DNA of 38,296 bases from Gemmatimonadota bacterium (GCA_003222155.1 QHUU01000067.1:1-38296); one strand, 5' to 3'. Positions 15,693-24,329 are shown, numbered from the stretch's first letter. Numbers and translations are program-made. Notes: generated from the sequence alone by a model not told the origin.

Positions 15693-17371
15693 GCCGTGGC
15701 TCCGAGGTCGGCCCGCATCGGGGCGCCGCCCGGTGCGGCCTGCGCTTGGCCGGCGAGCGGCAGCTCCAGGACGAAGCGGGCCCCGGCTCCGCCGCCCCCC
15801 TCTTCCGCCCAGGCTCGGCCGCCGTGCAGCGCCACCAGCTCGCGCACCACCGACAAGCCGATACCGGTCCCCGCCACGGCGGAGCCGCGGTCCCGCTCCA
15901 GCCGCCAGAACCGGTCCCAGATGCGCTCGCGGTCCGCGGCCGGGATCCCGGGCCCCTGATCCTCCACCCGGATCAGCGCCTTCGCGTCGCCCGCGTCCAG
16001 ACCCACGGTGATCGTCTGGTCGGCCGGCCCGTACTTGACGGCGTTGTCGAGCAGGTTCACGAGCATCTGGCGCAGCGCCTCGGCGTCGACCGGGGCGACC
16101 AGTCCGTCGCTGAGCTCGGTGCGGAACGCGACGCCGCGCGCCGCCGCGAGCGGGGCGAAAGCCTCGACCGCTTCCCGCACCAGCGGGGCGAGCGGCGCCG
16201 CCGTCGGCGACAGCCGCGTGGCCTGCCGCTCGGAGCGGGAGAAGTGCAGCAGGTTCTCCACCAGGTGCGTGAGGCGGCGTGCCTCCTGATCGACGATCTC
16301 GAGCGAGCGCACGCGCTCCTCATCGGTCCGCACGCGGCCGAGCAGCAGCGTCTCGGAGAACATCCGGATCTGGGCCAGCGGCGTCCGCAGCTCGTGCGAG
16401 ACGCCGGACACGAAATCGGCGCGCAGCCGCGACAGCTCGGACTCCCGGTGCAGCTGCAGCAGGGCGGCCACCACCAGGCCCGCGGTCACCGCGAGCAGGG
16501 AGAGGAGCATCGGCAGGTTCGAGCGGGGCATGCCCCCGATCACGAGCTTCGGCGCCAGGTCGGGGCGGAGGGCGACTTGCACGCGAATGGCGCCCATCAT
16601 CGGGTGCTCGAACGAGTCTCGCGCCGCGAACGTGGGCGCGTACTGCACCGGCGAGCGATACAACTCCACGCCGTCCGCCTCCGTCACGATTGCGGAGCCG
16701 AACGAGTCCTCCGCGACGCCGCCGATCAAGGCCCGCGGCAACATCGGATACTGGTCTTTCTCAGCCGCGTACAGCGGCTCCAACGCTCGGGGGTCTTCCT
16801 CGAGGCCGACCACGGCCCGCGCGGCACCGGCCTTGTCGTTCACGACCGTGTAGACGATCGCGCGCGACATCCCGTCCACCGTGCGCATGATCGCGCCCAC
16901 GTGCTCCTTCGGGTCATAGATGGTCCGGCTGTGGACCGGCAGGGTGTCGCGCAGCCACTTGCGCACCGGAGCGGACGGCGTCGCGCCCGCCGTCTCGAGG
17001 CGCCTGCTTCGGAGTTCATAGCGGAACGTGTAGCGGGCGAATTTACGGAAATCGGTGGCGTGCGGTTGGGTGGTTGCGGGTAACTGGCTCGGTATCGGGA
17101 GAGGGGTGTCCGGGTGACCGGCCTTGGCCCGCGTCAGCGCGTCGAGTGCCGGCGAGAAGGCGTCATAGTAGAAGTTCATCTCGGTTCGATTTGCGAACCG
17201 CGCGGCGGCGAGCCGCGCGTAGTCGTGCAACACGCGCTCGGCGGTAGCCTTATGACCGAGGAAGTTCCGGTACGCCTGCAGCGCGATCGCGCCCGCCAGC
17301 GCGAGCGTGAGCAGCAGCAGCGCGGCGATGAACAGGCCGCGAGGACGGGGTGAACGGGTGTCGGAGCGCAT
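15689..17371 (-). CDS. Membrane sensor histidine kinase (PhoR/BaeS-type)
   Basis: A 560-residue kinase with membrane segments at about 13-33 and 287-305 around a large (about 250-residue) extracytoplasmic domain of no recognised type. A HAMP domain is not evident; the second helix leads straight into LHRESELSRLRADFVSGVSHELRTPLAQIRMFSETLL, with His326 the phosphorylated residue. The ATPase domain has LVNLLDNAVKYGP (N box), VEDQGPGIP (G1), DRFWRLERD (F box) and GTGIGLSVVREL (G2). It is encoded just before, and overlapping, its OmpR-type partner. ATG 17369-17371 is the first start after the spacer that separates it from the divergent PEBP leader. Confidence 0.93.
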   Translation of the reverse strand: MRSDTRSPRPRGLFIAALLLLTLALAGAIALQAYRNFLGHKATAERVLHDYARLAAARFANRTEMNFYYDAFSPALDALTRAKAGHPDTPLPIPSQLPATTQPHATDFRKFARYTFRYELRSRRLETAGATPSAPVRKWLRDTLPVHSRTIYDPKEHVGAIMRTVDGMSRAIVYTVVNDKAGAARAVVGLEEDPRALEPLYAAEKDQYPMLPRALIGGVAEDSFGSAIVTEADGVELYRSPVQYAPTFAARDSFEHPMMGAIRVQVALRPDLAPKLVIGGMPRSNLPMLLSLLAVTAGLVVAALLQLHRESELSRLRADFVSGVSHELRTPLAQIRMFSETLLLGRVRTDEERVRSLEIVDQEARRLTHLVENLLHFSRSERQATRLSPTAAPLAPLVREAVEAFAPLAAARGVAFRTELSDGLVAPVDAEALRQMLVNLLDNAVKYGPADQTITVGLDAGDAKALIRVEDQGPGIPAADRERIWDRFWRLERDRGSAVAGTGIGLSVVRELVALHGGRAWAEEGGGGAGARFVLELPLAGQAQAAPGGAPMRADLGATA

Positions 17372-17533
17372 GGGACGGTCGAGAAATGCACCCGATTTCG
17401 GGGAGTTTCAAGCTAACCCCGTCGCCTCACGCAGCGCCTGCGGTTTGACCGTTTTCTGACACGCCCAGCACCGTGCCCCCACCCGCGTGCGTCCGCGCTG
17501 CACTAGCTTGTCCCGCGTCGCTGAGGTCGCGGC

Positions 17534-17605
17534 CGAAGTGTCGACGGCCCACTTCGCCCGACCGGTCAACCCGGGGAGCAGTTCCTGCCCCGGGTTTGGC
17601 TTTTT
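17534..17605 (+). promoter_or_regulatory. Structured leader with intrinsic terminator before the PEBP-family gene
   Basis: Two hairpins lie in tandem. The first is CGAAGTG/CACTTCG (17534-17540 and 17550-17556), and it excludes an alternative pairing GGCCG/CGGCC (17531-17535 and 17545-17549). The second is a perfect 9-bp stem AACCCGGGG/CCCCGGGTT (17568-17576 and 17588-17596) with an 11-nt loop, followed by TGGCTTTTT. It reads toward the PEBP gene and starts 39 nt before it, so it would terminate a transcript that began upstream. It could be a riboswitch-like attenuator or the end of a small RNA. No known riboswitch core was recognised and no clear promoter was seen upstream. Confidence 0.5.
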
Positions 17606-17643
17606 GGGTGAACCATGAGTCGCCCATTCGCGTATCAACTGCC

Positions 17644-18117
17644 ATGGAGTTCTCGCTCACCAGCACCGCTTTCACCGAAGGATCGGCCGTTCCCGTCAAG
17701 TACACGTGCGACGGGGCGGACGTCTCACCGCCGCTCGCCTGGAGCGGCGCGCCCGCGGGGACGGTGAGCTTCGCGCTGATCGCCGACGACCCCGACGCCC
17801 CGGCCGGGACGTGGGTCCACTGGGTGCTGTACAACCTGCCTGCCGCCACCGCGGAGCTGCCCGAGAACATCGCCAAAGTCGAGACGCTCGACCTGGGTGG
17901 TGCGCGTCAGGGGCGCAACGACTTCCAGCGCCCCGGCTATGGCGGACCGTGTCCGCCGCCGGGGCCCGCGCACCGCTATTGCTTCACGTTGTACGCGCTC
18001 GATGTCACGTTGCAGCCGCGGCCCGCCGCGCGAAAGAAAGACCTCGAGACGGCGATGCAGGGGCACACGCTCGGGACGGCCCAGCTCGTGGGAACGTACG
18101 CGAGACGGAAACGATGA
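17644..18117 (+). CDS. PEBP / Raf kinase inhibitor-like protein (YbhB/YbcL family)
   Basis: A 157-residue cytoplasmic protein covering the entire bacterial phosphatidylethanolamine-binding-protein fold. VPVKYTCDGADVSPPLAWSGAP (residues 17-38), SFALIADDPDAPAGTWVHWVLYNLP (44-68), GRNDFQRPGYGGPCPPPGPAHRYCFTLYALD and the closing HTLGTAQLVGTYARR are the conserved ligand-pocket and core strands (DPDAP, HW, GYGGPCPP and HRY motifs). Bacterial members bind small anionic groups; no enzymatic role is established. The ATG at 17644 lacks a Shine-Dalgarno sequence; an in-frame GTG at 17608 would add 12 residues. The stop codon overlaps the start of the next gene (ATGA). A terminator-bearing structured leader precedes it. 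Confidence 0.9.
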   Translation: MEFSLTSTAFTEGSAVPVKYTCDGADVSPPLAWSGAPAGTVSFALIADDPDAPAGTWVHWVLYNLPAATAELPENIAKVETLDLGGARQGRNDFQRPGYGGPCPPPGPAHRYCFTLYALDVTLQPRPAARKKDLETAMQGHTLGTAQLVGTYARRKR

Positions 18118-18638
18118 GCATGCCGCTCGCCGGCGTGCTCGCGTGGCTCGCGCTGTCGCCGCCGTTTCACGTCGTCATCCTACCCGCGGCGGTGCGGGGC
18201 GTGATGAGCGACCTCTGGCTCGAGAACAACCGCCACTGGGACGAGCTCGCCGGCCAGAATACCCTGACGCAGCTGCTCGGCACGGGCAGGCCGACGCAGC
18301 GCGAGTATCTCGGGTGTCTCGAAGGGGAGGTGGTAGGCGACACGCTGTTCGTGCGCCGGCTGCAGCCGGCGGCGGACCTGCGACAGCTGCAGTTCGCCGT
18401 GGCCGGGAAGTGCGACGGCGTCGCCCGGCTCGTCGGCACGTTCCACACGCACCCCTATCGTGCCGACTCCGCCGGGCGCCCCATCAAGGAGCGCGGCCTG
18501 TCGACCATGGACCTCGAGACCTTCGCCGCATCCCGCGACCTGGTGACCGTGGTGATGTGGGACCGGGACTCGCTCGACGTCGCGACGAAAGCCGAGGACG
18601 GCAGCGTGCGCCACCCGGCGCCGCTGGCGGTGCGCTAG
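18114..18638 (+). CDS. JAMM/MPN-like metalloprotease-fold protein
   Basis: A 174-residue protein with a JAB1/MPN-type motif: ARLVGTFHTHPYRADS (His111, His113, Pro114), then LSTMD (Ser130, Asp133), preceded by Glu70 and Glu72 in CLEGEVVGD. In classical JAMM enzymes a Glu, two His and one Asp hold a zinc ion that hydrolyses isopeptide or peptide bonds. Here the spacing between the HxH and the SxxD is about nine residues longer than the usual form, so activity is uncertain. The first about 25 residues are hydrophobic and might be a signal or membrane anchor. It overlaps the PEBP gene by 4 nt and ends 7 nt from the convergent mmsA gene. No ubiquitin-like or sulfur-carrier partner gene is nearby. 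Confidence 0.55.
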   Translation: MSMPLAGVLAWLALSPPFHVVILPAAVRGVMSDLWLENNRHWDELAGQNTLTQLLGTGRPTQREYLGCLEGEVVGDTLFVRRLQPAADLRQLQFAVAGKCDGVARLVGTFHTHPYRADSAGRPIKERGLSTMDLETFAASRDLVTVVMWDRDSLDVATKAEDGSVRHPAPLAVR

Positions 18639-18645
18639 CGCTGGC

Positions 18646-20091
18646 TCACCAGCGCGACATCACCACCTTCTTGTCGGTGTAAAACTCGATCGCGTCCTGG
18701 CCGTGCGCCTTCAAGTCCCCGAAAAACGAGCCTTTCGTCCCGCCGAACGGAAAGAACGCCATCGGCGCGGCGACGCCGAGGTTCACCCCGATCATGCTCA
18801 CCCCCACCCGGTAGCGGAACTCGCGAGCCGCCCTGCCCGAGCTGGTGAAAATCGACGTCGCGTTTCCGTAACTCGAGTGCTCGATCACGGCGATCGCTTC
18901 GTCCAGATCGGCCACGCGGGTGACGCTGGCCACCGGTCCGAAGATTTCCTCCCGCCCGATCGTCATCTCGGGCCGCACGCCGTCGAACACGGTCGGGCCG
19001 ACGAAGTGGCCCCGGGGATACCGCTCCACCCGCGTGGCGCGCCCGTCGAGCAACAGCTCGGCGCCGTCGCGTCGGCCGGCTTCGACGTAGGAGAGCACGC
19101 GCTCCTTGTGCCGTCCCGAAACGACCGGGCCCATGGTCACTCCGGCATCCAGACCGTAGCCGAGCCGGAGATTCTTCGCCGCCCCGAGCAGGCGATCGCG
19201 GAACGGGGCATACGCCTGGTCCGTCGTGACCACCACGCTCCCCGCCAGACAGCGCTGGCCCGCGCACCCGAACAGCGACTCGCTCACGCTGGTCACGGCC
19301 CGGTCGAGGTCGGCGTCGGGCAGCACGACGACGTGGTTCTTCGCGCCGCCCAGGGCCTGGACACGCTTACCGTGCTTCGCCGCCTGCTCGTAGACGTGCC
19401 GGGCGACGGCCGAGGAGCCCACGAACGAGATTCCGGCGACGTCGGGATGCGCGAGCAGCGCGTCGACCGCTTCCTTCCCGCCGTGCACCACGTTGAGGAC
19501 GCCCGGCGGCAGGCCGGCCTCCTGCGCCAGCTCCGCGAGGCGGGTCGCCGTGAGCGGCACCTGCTCGCTCGGCTTCAGGATGAATGTGTTGCCGGCGGCG
19601 ATGGCGTACGGCCAGAACCACATGGGGACCATCGCGGGAAAGTTGAACGGGGTGACCGCGGCGAACACGCCGAGCGGCTGGCGGACGTATTCGCAATCGA
19701 TGCCCGCGGCGACGTCTTCCAGCGTCCGCCCCATCATCAGGGTGGGAATGCCGCACGCGTGCTCCACGTTCTCGATGCCGCGGCGCAGCGAGCCCCGGGC
19801 TTCAGCGAGCGTCTTGCCGTTCTCGCGCGTGATGGTGCCGGCGACCTCGTCGAAGTGCCGCTCCAGCACGTCCTTCAGCTGGAATAAATGGCGCGCCCGC
19901 ACCACCGGGGGGACGGCGCGCCAGCCGGGGAACGCCGCCCGGGCGGCGGCGACCGCTTGATCGACGTCACGCGCCGTCGACAGCGGCGCCCGCGCGAGCG
20001 GCTCCGCCGTGGCGGGGTTGATGATTTCGAAGCAGTCGCTGGCCGAGGAGTCGACCCACTCGCCGCCGATATGATTGCGCAGTGTCCGCAT
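18646..20091 (-). CDS. mmsA: Methylmalonate-semialdehyde dehydrogenase (CoA-acylating)
   Basis: A 481-residue aldehyde dehydrogenase that oxidises methylmalonate semialdehyde (or malonate semialdehyde) to propionyl-CoA (or acetyl-CoA) with NAD and CoA, in valine, thymine and inositol breakdown. The MmsA branch is shown by TPFNFPAMVPMWFWPYAI, LGGAKNHVVVLPDAD, the active-site Cys281 in FGCAGQRCLA and the C-terminal NLGVAAPMAFFPFGG, FFGDLKAHGQDAIEFYTDKK. The ATG at 20089-20091 gives the usual N-terminus MRTLRNHIGGEWVDS; a GTG at 20106 would add five residues. A perfect TTGACA -35 box lies about 55 bp upstream (complement of 20144-20149) but no good -10 follows. It links naturally to the acyl-CoA genes further upstream on this strand. 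Confidence 0.93.
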   Translation of the reverse strand: MRTLRNHIGGEWVDSSASDCFEIINPATAEPLARAPLSTARDVDQAVAAARAAFPGWRAVPPVVRARHLFQLKDVLERHFDEVAGTITRENGKTLAEARGSLRRGIENVEHACGIPTLMMGRTLEDVAAGIDCEYVRQPLGVFAAVTPFNFPAMVPMWFWPYAIAAGNTFILKPSEQVPLTATRLAELAQEAGLPPGVLNVVHGGKEAVDALLAHPDVAGISFVGSSAVARHVYEQAAKHGKRVQALGGAKNHVVVLPDADLDRAVTSVSESLFGCAGQRCLAGSVVVTTDQAYAPFRDRLLGAAKNLRLGYGLDAGVTMGPVVSGRHKERVLSYVEAGRRDGAELLLDGRATRVERYPRGHFVGPTVFDGVRPEMTIGREEIFGPVASVTRVADLDEAIAVIEHSSYGNATSIFTSSGRAAREFRYRVGVSMIGVNLGVAAPMAFFPFGGTKGSFFGDLKAHGQDAIEFYTDKKVVMSRW

Positions 20092-20197
20092 GACGCTCGT
20101 CGTCACAGCACGCTCGAATCAACCTCAGGTGGGAGCGAGCACTTGTCAATCGGTGGGTGCTGCAACACACGTGCCGCCAAGCCGCACGAGTGGCGGG

Positions 20198-21718
20198 TCA
20201 CGGAGCGGCGGGCCGCGCGGTACCCACCTCCGTGCCGAACGCGCCCGTGAGGATGCGGCCCGCACGCTTGACTTGGACCCAGATCCGATACCGCCCCGGT
20301 TTGGGGAAAGCGTAGGGGAAGGAGATGACGCCCGACCCGACATCGCGCGGTTCCCCCATTCCCGTCTGCATCGCCCCCAGCCGCTTCACCAACGCTCCGC
20401 GGACCGTATCTCCCGGCTGTCGCAAGACGAACGTTTCGAGCGCCGCCAGGGAGATCGTGCCGGCGGGGTGGAGATGGACGAACACCTGCCCATCGTTGCG
20501 TGCGATCATCGCATGGCCGGCCATGCCCATGTACGGCTCGAGTCTCGCCGGCCGGCCCCGCGGATCGGTCACCACGAAGCGTAGCGGCGCGTCCCCGTCT
20601 ACGAGGATAGGCGCCGCGCTCCGGTCCCAGACCATCGTCGAGCCGTCGGCGAGGTCCGAGACGTTTCCCGTTTCCCCCTTCCCATTTCCCGACATCCAGG
20701 CATCATCGGGATCGGACGGTCGCCAGGTGCTCCCCGGCGCGCCCATCGCGACGGTCGCGACCTGCGTCTCCGCGAAGCCGCTCTCGTGCACGATGTCGGC
20801 GTAGACGCGGTAGCGGCCCGCCGCGAGCGGCGGCAGGGCCGCCTCGAACTTCGTGGAATCGAGGGGGAGCGGATGCAGATGCGCGAACCCGTCGAGGCTC
20901 GAGTCGCGCACCAGGAAGAGGTGCATCAGATGCCCGTGGTCGGGCACGAGCGGCGTCCACTGGCGCTTGGCATCGGTCCACGTCGTGTCGTCGATCGCGA
21001 GTCGCAGGACGCGCCCGCTGCCGGTGGAGCGGGCGGTGGCGGTGGCGTGCAACGGCTGGTACAGTCCGGTGCGGTAAGCAGCGTCGACGCCGGTCCACCA
21101 CGCCCGACCACCCAACAAGCCGAGGGCCAGCACCAGGGCCGCCCCGGCCATGGCAAGGCGGGCGCGCCGTGTGCGTCGCCCGTCGGGCTCGGCGCCGGGC
21201 TCGAGCCCGCTCTCTTTCACCGCCGCGCCGATGATGGTGACGGCCCCCGCGAAGAGGAACGCCCCGAGACCGAGCAGCGCGATGCCAAGCGGCTTCGCGA
21301 GGGCGAGCCGGCGCGTGGCGACGGCCATCACGGGGACCAGGGCCGTGCCGGTGCCCGCATCCCCCTCGACCGTCACCTGCACGCTGTAGGACCCGCCCGC
21401 CATCAGCCACAGCGCCGCGCTGTACGCCGTCGAGTCGCCGGGGACGCGCTCGGCGACATCGGGAGGCGGGGGCGCGGCGGTCGTCGGATCCCAATAGACA
21501 GGGAGCACGAGGACGCGATGCACGGCCCGGGGGGCCGGCGGGCCCAGCAGTCGTACCGTGATCTGTGCGAGCCCGGGCACGACGCCCGGGTTGCGCACGA
21601 TCACGCGCACCGCGTAGGGTCCGGCGGATCCTTCGAAGTAGGTGTCGGGACTGCCCACGTGTGCCGATGCGACGAGTGCGACAGCACCGATTGCGAGCAG
21701 CCGGCCGGCGCGGCTCAT
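20198..21718 (-). CDS. Exported protein with duplicated His-rich (HLHP) module, unknown function
   Basis: A 506-residue protein with a signal peptide (LLAIGAVALVASAHVG), an Ig-like N-terminal domain (AGPYAVRVIVRNPGVVPGLAQITVRLLG), two membrane helices at about 155-175 and 192-212, and a large C-terminal extracytoplasmic region. That region carries two related modules. The first has GHLMHLFLVRDSSLDGFAHLHP and ends LAAGRYRVYADIV; the second has MGMAGHAMIARNDGQVFVHLHP and ends PGRYRIWVQVK. His and Met residues cluster in both, as in FixH/YtkA-like or copper-binding beta-sandwich proteins. Metal binding is inference only. The ATG overlaps the stop of the polytopic membrane protein gene (ATGA), so the two are likely partners. 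Family unknown. Confidence 0.7.
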   Translation of the reverse strand: MSRAGRLLAIGAVALVASAHVGSPDTYFEGSAGPYAVRVIVRNPGVVPGLAQITVRLLGPPAPRAVHRVLVLPVYWDPTTAAPPPPDVAERVPGDSTAYSAALWLMAGGSYSVQVTVEGDAGTGTALVPVMAVATRRLALAKPLGIALLGLGAFLFAGAVTIIGAAVKESGLEPGAEPDGRRTRRARLAMAGAALVLALGLLGGRAWWTGVDAAYRTGLYQPLHATATARSTGSGRVLRLAIDDTTWTDAKRQWTPLVPDHGHLMHLFLVRDSSLDGFAHLHPLPLDSTKFEAALPPLAAGRYRVYADIVHESGFAETQVATVAMGAPGSTWRPSDPDDAWMSGNGKGETGNVSDLADGSTMVWDRSAAPILVDGDAPLRFVVTDPRGRPARLEPYMGMAGHAMIARNDGQVFVHLHPAGTISLAALETFVLRQPGDTVRGALVKRLGAMQTGMGEPRDVGSGVISFPYAFPKPGRYRIWVQVKRAGRILTGAFGTEVGTARPAAP

Positions 21719-22878
21719 CGTCGGATCCGCGCCATCCAGTTCCCCCACCACAGGCCGATCCGCGCGGAGGCGACGGCGAGCAGCGCCGCGAGGGCCAGCG
21801 CCCGCGGCGTCACCGGGTCGGTGTCGGCACGCCAGAACCGATACCGCCAGGGGCCGAGGCGGCTCGAGTAATCCCACTGGTCCGCGCCGAAGATAAAGTT
21901 GCGCGCGTGCGGTGTGAGCAGGAATTCGGTGAAGAACCACTGCGTGACGAAGAACACGAGCAAGAACGCCAGTCCCACGAGTAGCGAGAGCAGCCAATCG
22001 CGACCCGGGCCCACCCGGCGCATCACCAGGTCGATCGCGAGCGCCGGGACGACCAGCAGCAGCGGGAAGGGCGGGGGCACCATGTGGGTCACCGGGTTGA
22101 ACACGGGGGCGAGTTTCGGCGTCGCCGGCGCGAGCTGCAGGATCCAGATCATCACGAGCGAGATGAGCATGTAGGCCGCGGCCGCGGTCGTGGCGGGCCA
22201 GCGCAGGCGCGCGGCGCGGGCTCCTGCGACGAGCAGCAAGGGCAACGCGCACGCCGCGATCTTGTAGTAGAGCGCGCTGTGGGCGACGTTCGCGAAGCCG
22301 AGTTGCTCGATGGTGAGGGTGGTGGCGTTCTGGAGCAGGATTCCCACCAGGTAGGCCGCGAGCACGCCGTAGGGCGGCGGGCGCTGCTCGTCCGACGTGC
22401 GGTTCTGGAGCGCCAGCACGAGGAAGAGACTGCCGAGCTGGATCGCCCAGATGCCGAGCGCGAGGATCACGTGTGGCGGCGACAGGACCTTGACGTCGAG
22501 TCCGTACGCGTTGTGCCACCAGTTGTCGAACGGCGCCGACGTGATCATCGCCAGGGCGCCCCAGACGCCGAGCCACGCGCCGAGCGGCGCGCGGAACCCC
22601 CAGAAGCGCACGCTCGCCGCGCGCGCCTGCGCCGGTCCGGCGAACGTAGTGCGCAGCGCCAGCCAGCCGCACGACAACCCGGCGAGCACGCCGCCCAGGT
22701 AGATCGCCATGTGGGCGGGCGTCCAGAACGTGTCCCGCCCGATGGAACGGTGCCACGAGATGTCCCAGATGATGCCGACCTTCGCGCTCGTCGCCGCGAC
22801 GAGCGTCGCGGCGACGTACCACGGGAGGATCGCCACGCGCGGCGTGGCGCGCTCGGACGGGATGGCCGCCGCCGTCAT
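21715..22878 (-). CDS. Polytopic membrane protein of unknown function
   Basis: A 387-residue integral membrane protein with about nine or ten helices. VGIIWDISWHRSIGRDTFWTPAHMAIYLGGVLAGL (about 34-68) is a striking His/Trp-rich segment. Further conserved-looking membrane-edge motifs are NWWHNAYGLDVKVLSPPHVILALGIW and ARNFIFGADQWDYSS. Four His residues near membrane boundaries could bind metal or heme, but no oxidase motif set is complete. It starts 2 nt after the binding-protein gene ends and overlaps the next gene, so binding protein, membrane protein and exported His-rich protein form one operon. It does not look like an ABC permease because no EAA loop is present. Function not assigned. 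Confidence 0.75.
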   Translation of the reverse strand: MTAAAIPSERATPRVAILPWYVAATLVAATSAKVGIIWDISWHRSIGRDTFWTPAHMAIYLGGVLAGLSCGWLALRTTFAGPAQARAASVRFWGFRAPLGAWLGVWGALAMITSAPFDNWWHNAYGLDVKVLSPPHVILALGIWAIQLGSLFLVLALQNRTSDEQRPPPYGVLAAYLVGILLQNATTLTIEQLGFANVAHSALYYKIAACALPLLLVAGARAARLRWPATTAAAAYMLISLVMIWILQLAPATPKLAPVFNPVTHMVPPPFPLLLVVPALAIDLVMRRVGPGRDWLLSLLVGLAFLLVFFVTQWFFTEFLLTPHARNFIFGADQWDYSSRLGPWRYRFWRADTDPVTPRALALAALLAVASARIGLWWGNWMARIRR

Positions 22879-22880
22879 GC

Positions 22881-24293
22881 CTAGGTGTCCCCCGAGCCTC
22901 CCGCGACGAGGCCCCGCTGGCGCCACTTCTCGAAGATCTTCTTCGCCTGTTGGTGCGCCTCGTCCAGCGCCTGCTTGGGGCTCATCCGTCCCGTCGCCGC
23001 GTTGGCGAACATGGTGGGCAGGACGAACGTGTCGAAGATCTCGCTTTCCGCCGGGTTGGCGGGTCCGGGATGCCCGATATTCGTAGCCCACTGGAGCGCC
23101 GTGCTGATCGGCTTGAGCTTGGAGGGCGGGGTCGAGCCGAACGGATCGCTCGCCGTCACCTGCTCGAGCCACTTGCTGCCCGAGGCGGGCTTCTGGGCGA
23201 GCGGCACGCCGGGGTCCGCCACCGAGCCCGTGTACGACGGGAAGTTGTACAGCTTGCTCCCGAGAACCGCGTCGCGGTAATGGGCGACGAGGTCGATGAG
23301 AAACCGCCGCGCCAGGTCGGGGCTCTGCGCGAACTTCCAGATCACATAGATCCCCATCACGTGCTCGCTCGCCCACCCCGTGCCACGGGGCCCCTTGAGC
23401 GCAGGCACGAAGAAGATGTCGTCCGCCACCGGGAGCTTGTTGTCCTGCGCCGTGCGATAGGCGGATATGGAGTTGAGGATGTAGGCGGTCTGCTTGGCGT
23501 TGAGCGCCTGGTTGTTCGAGGCGGCGTTCCAGCTCAACACCGCCGGGTTCATGCCCGCCTTGAAGAGCCGCATGCCGAACTCCAGGGCCGCGAGCGCATG
23601 ATCTGATTTCAGCACCACGTTCTCGTTCGCGTCCTGGATCGAGCCATCGAACGACCACAGCATGGCACGGGTCGCCATGTTGGTGTCCAGCTCCTGCGAC
23701 ATCCCGACGCCGATCGGAATCTGGATCTCGGGGTGCTTGCTCTTGATCTCCGGCGCCGCCTTGACGAGGTCTTCCCAGGTGACGGGTCCGTTGGGCATCC
23801 CGATCTCGGTCCACACGCTCTTCAGGTAGTCGCCGGGATCGGGCACGTAGTTGTCGCTGAAGCCGAACCACTTGCGCGTCACCGGGTTGTAGGTGCTGCG
23901 CTTGCACAGGTCGAGCAGGGGGCCGTGTTGGCGCTCGGCCTCCTGCACCAGGTCTCCCATGTCGAGCACCTGCTCCTCGAAGGCCCCGGGGGGCGAGAGG
24001 AACTGGAACAGGTCGTGGCCCTGCTGCGCGGCGACCTCGGCGTTGGCGCGCGTCCCCAGGTCGGCGAGGGAGATGTGATCCACCGTCACGTCGATGCCTT
24101 TGGCGGTGCCCCAGTCCTTGGCGTATTTGTCGAACCAGACGTCGTAGGAGGGGACGAAGTGACTCCACTGCAAAATCTTGAGCGTCTTCTGCGGGCGTCT
24201 GATCCGGATCGTGGGGCCGAGAGCGACCGCCGCGGCCGCTCCGGTCGTCGCGGCCACGAATTCGCGTCGATCGATCCTCTTCCGCTGTGCCAT
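22881..24293 (-). CDS. Tat-exported family-1 solute-binding protein
   Basis: A 470-residue carbohydrate-type (SBP_bac_1) binding protein. The N-terminus has a twin-arginine signal, RIDRREFVAATTGAAAAVALGPTI. The mature part follows family 1: TLKILQWSHFVPSYDVWFDKYAKDWGTAKGIDVTVDHIS, then NGPVTWEDLVKAAPEIK and a C-terminal half ending SPKQALDEAHQQAKKIFEKW. It captures a ligand in the periplasm for an ABC importer. The matching permeases and ATPase are probably those at 29151-31932, on the same strand but five genes away. The start at 24291-24293 follows GAGGAGA. The ligand is not predictable; sugars, sugar alcohols and glycerol-3-phosphate are usual for the family. Confidence 0.88.
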   Translation of the reverse strand: MAQRKRIDRREFVAATTGAAAAVALGPTIRIRRPQKTLKILQWSHFVPSYDVWFDKYAKDWGTAKGIDVTVDHISLADLGTRANAEVAAQQGHDLFQFLSPPGAFEEQVLDMGDLVQEAERQHGPLLDLCKRSTYNPVTRKWFGFSDNYVPDPGDYLKSVWTEIGMPNGPVTWEDLVKAAPEIKSKHPEIQIPIGVGMSQELDTNMATRAMLWSFDGSIQDANENVVLKSDHALAALEFGMRLFKAGMNPAVLSWNAASNNQALNAKQTAYILNSISAYRTAQDNKLPVADDIFFVPALKGPRGTGWASEHVMGIYVIWKFAQSPDLARRFLIDLVAHYRDAVLGSKLYNFPSYTGSVADPGVPLAQKPASGSKWLEQVTASDPFGSTPPSKLKPISTALQWATNIGHPGPANPAESEIFDTFVLPTMFANAATGRMSPKQALDEAHQQAKKIFEKWRQRGLVAGGSGDT

Positions 24294-24329
24294 GGATCTC
24301 TCCTCAAATATACCTGTGGGACAACGCGC

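Noticed and set aside
13041-15959. A 972-codon open frame on the plus strand
   Set aside because: It lies antisense to aguB, the exported-protein gene and the OmpR regulator, all with clear motifs. Its translation is Arg/His/Gly-rich with no domain, as expected of a shadow frame in GC-rich DNA.
17408-17638. A 76-codon minus-strand frame in the gap before the kinase gene
   Set aside because: It runs opposite the structured leader, has no ribosome-binding site and no recognisable domain; a frame of that size is expected by chance here.
21715-24168. An 817-codon minus frame spanning binding protein and membrane protein
   Set aside because: Its first half is a shadow of the binding-protein gene in another frame; the genuine membrane protein begins at ATG 22876-22878.
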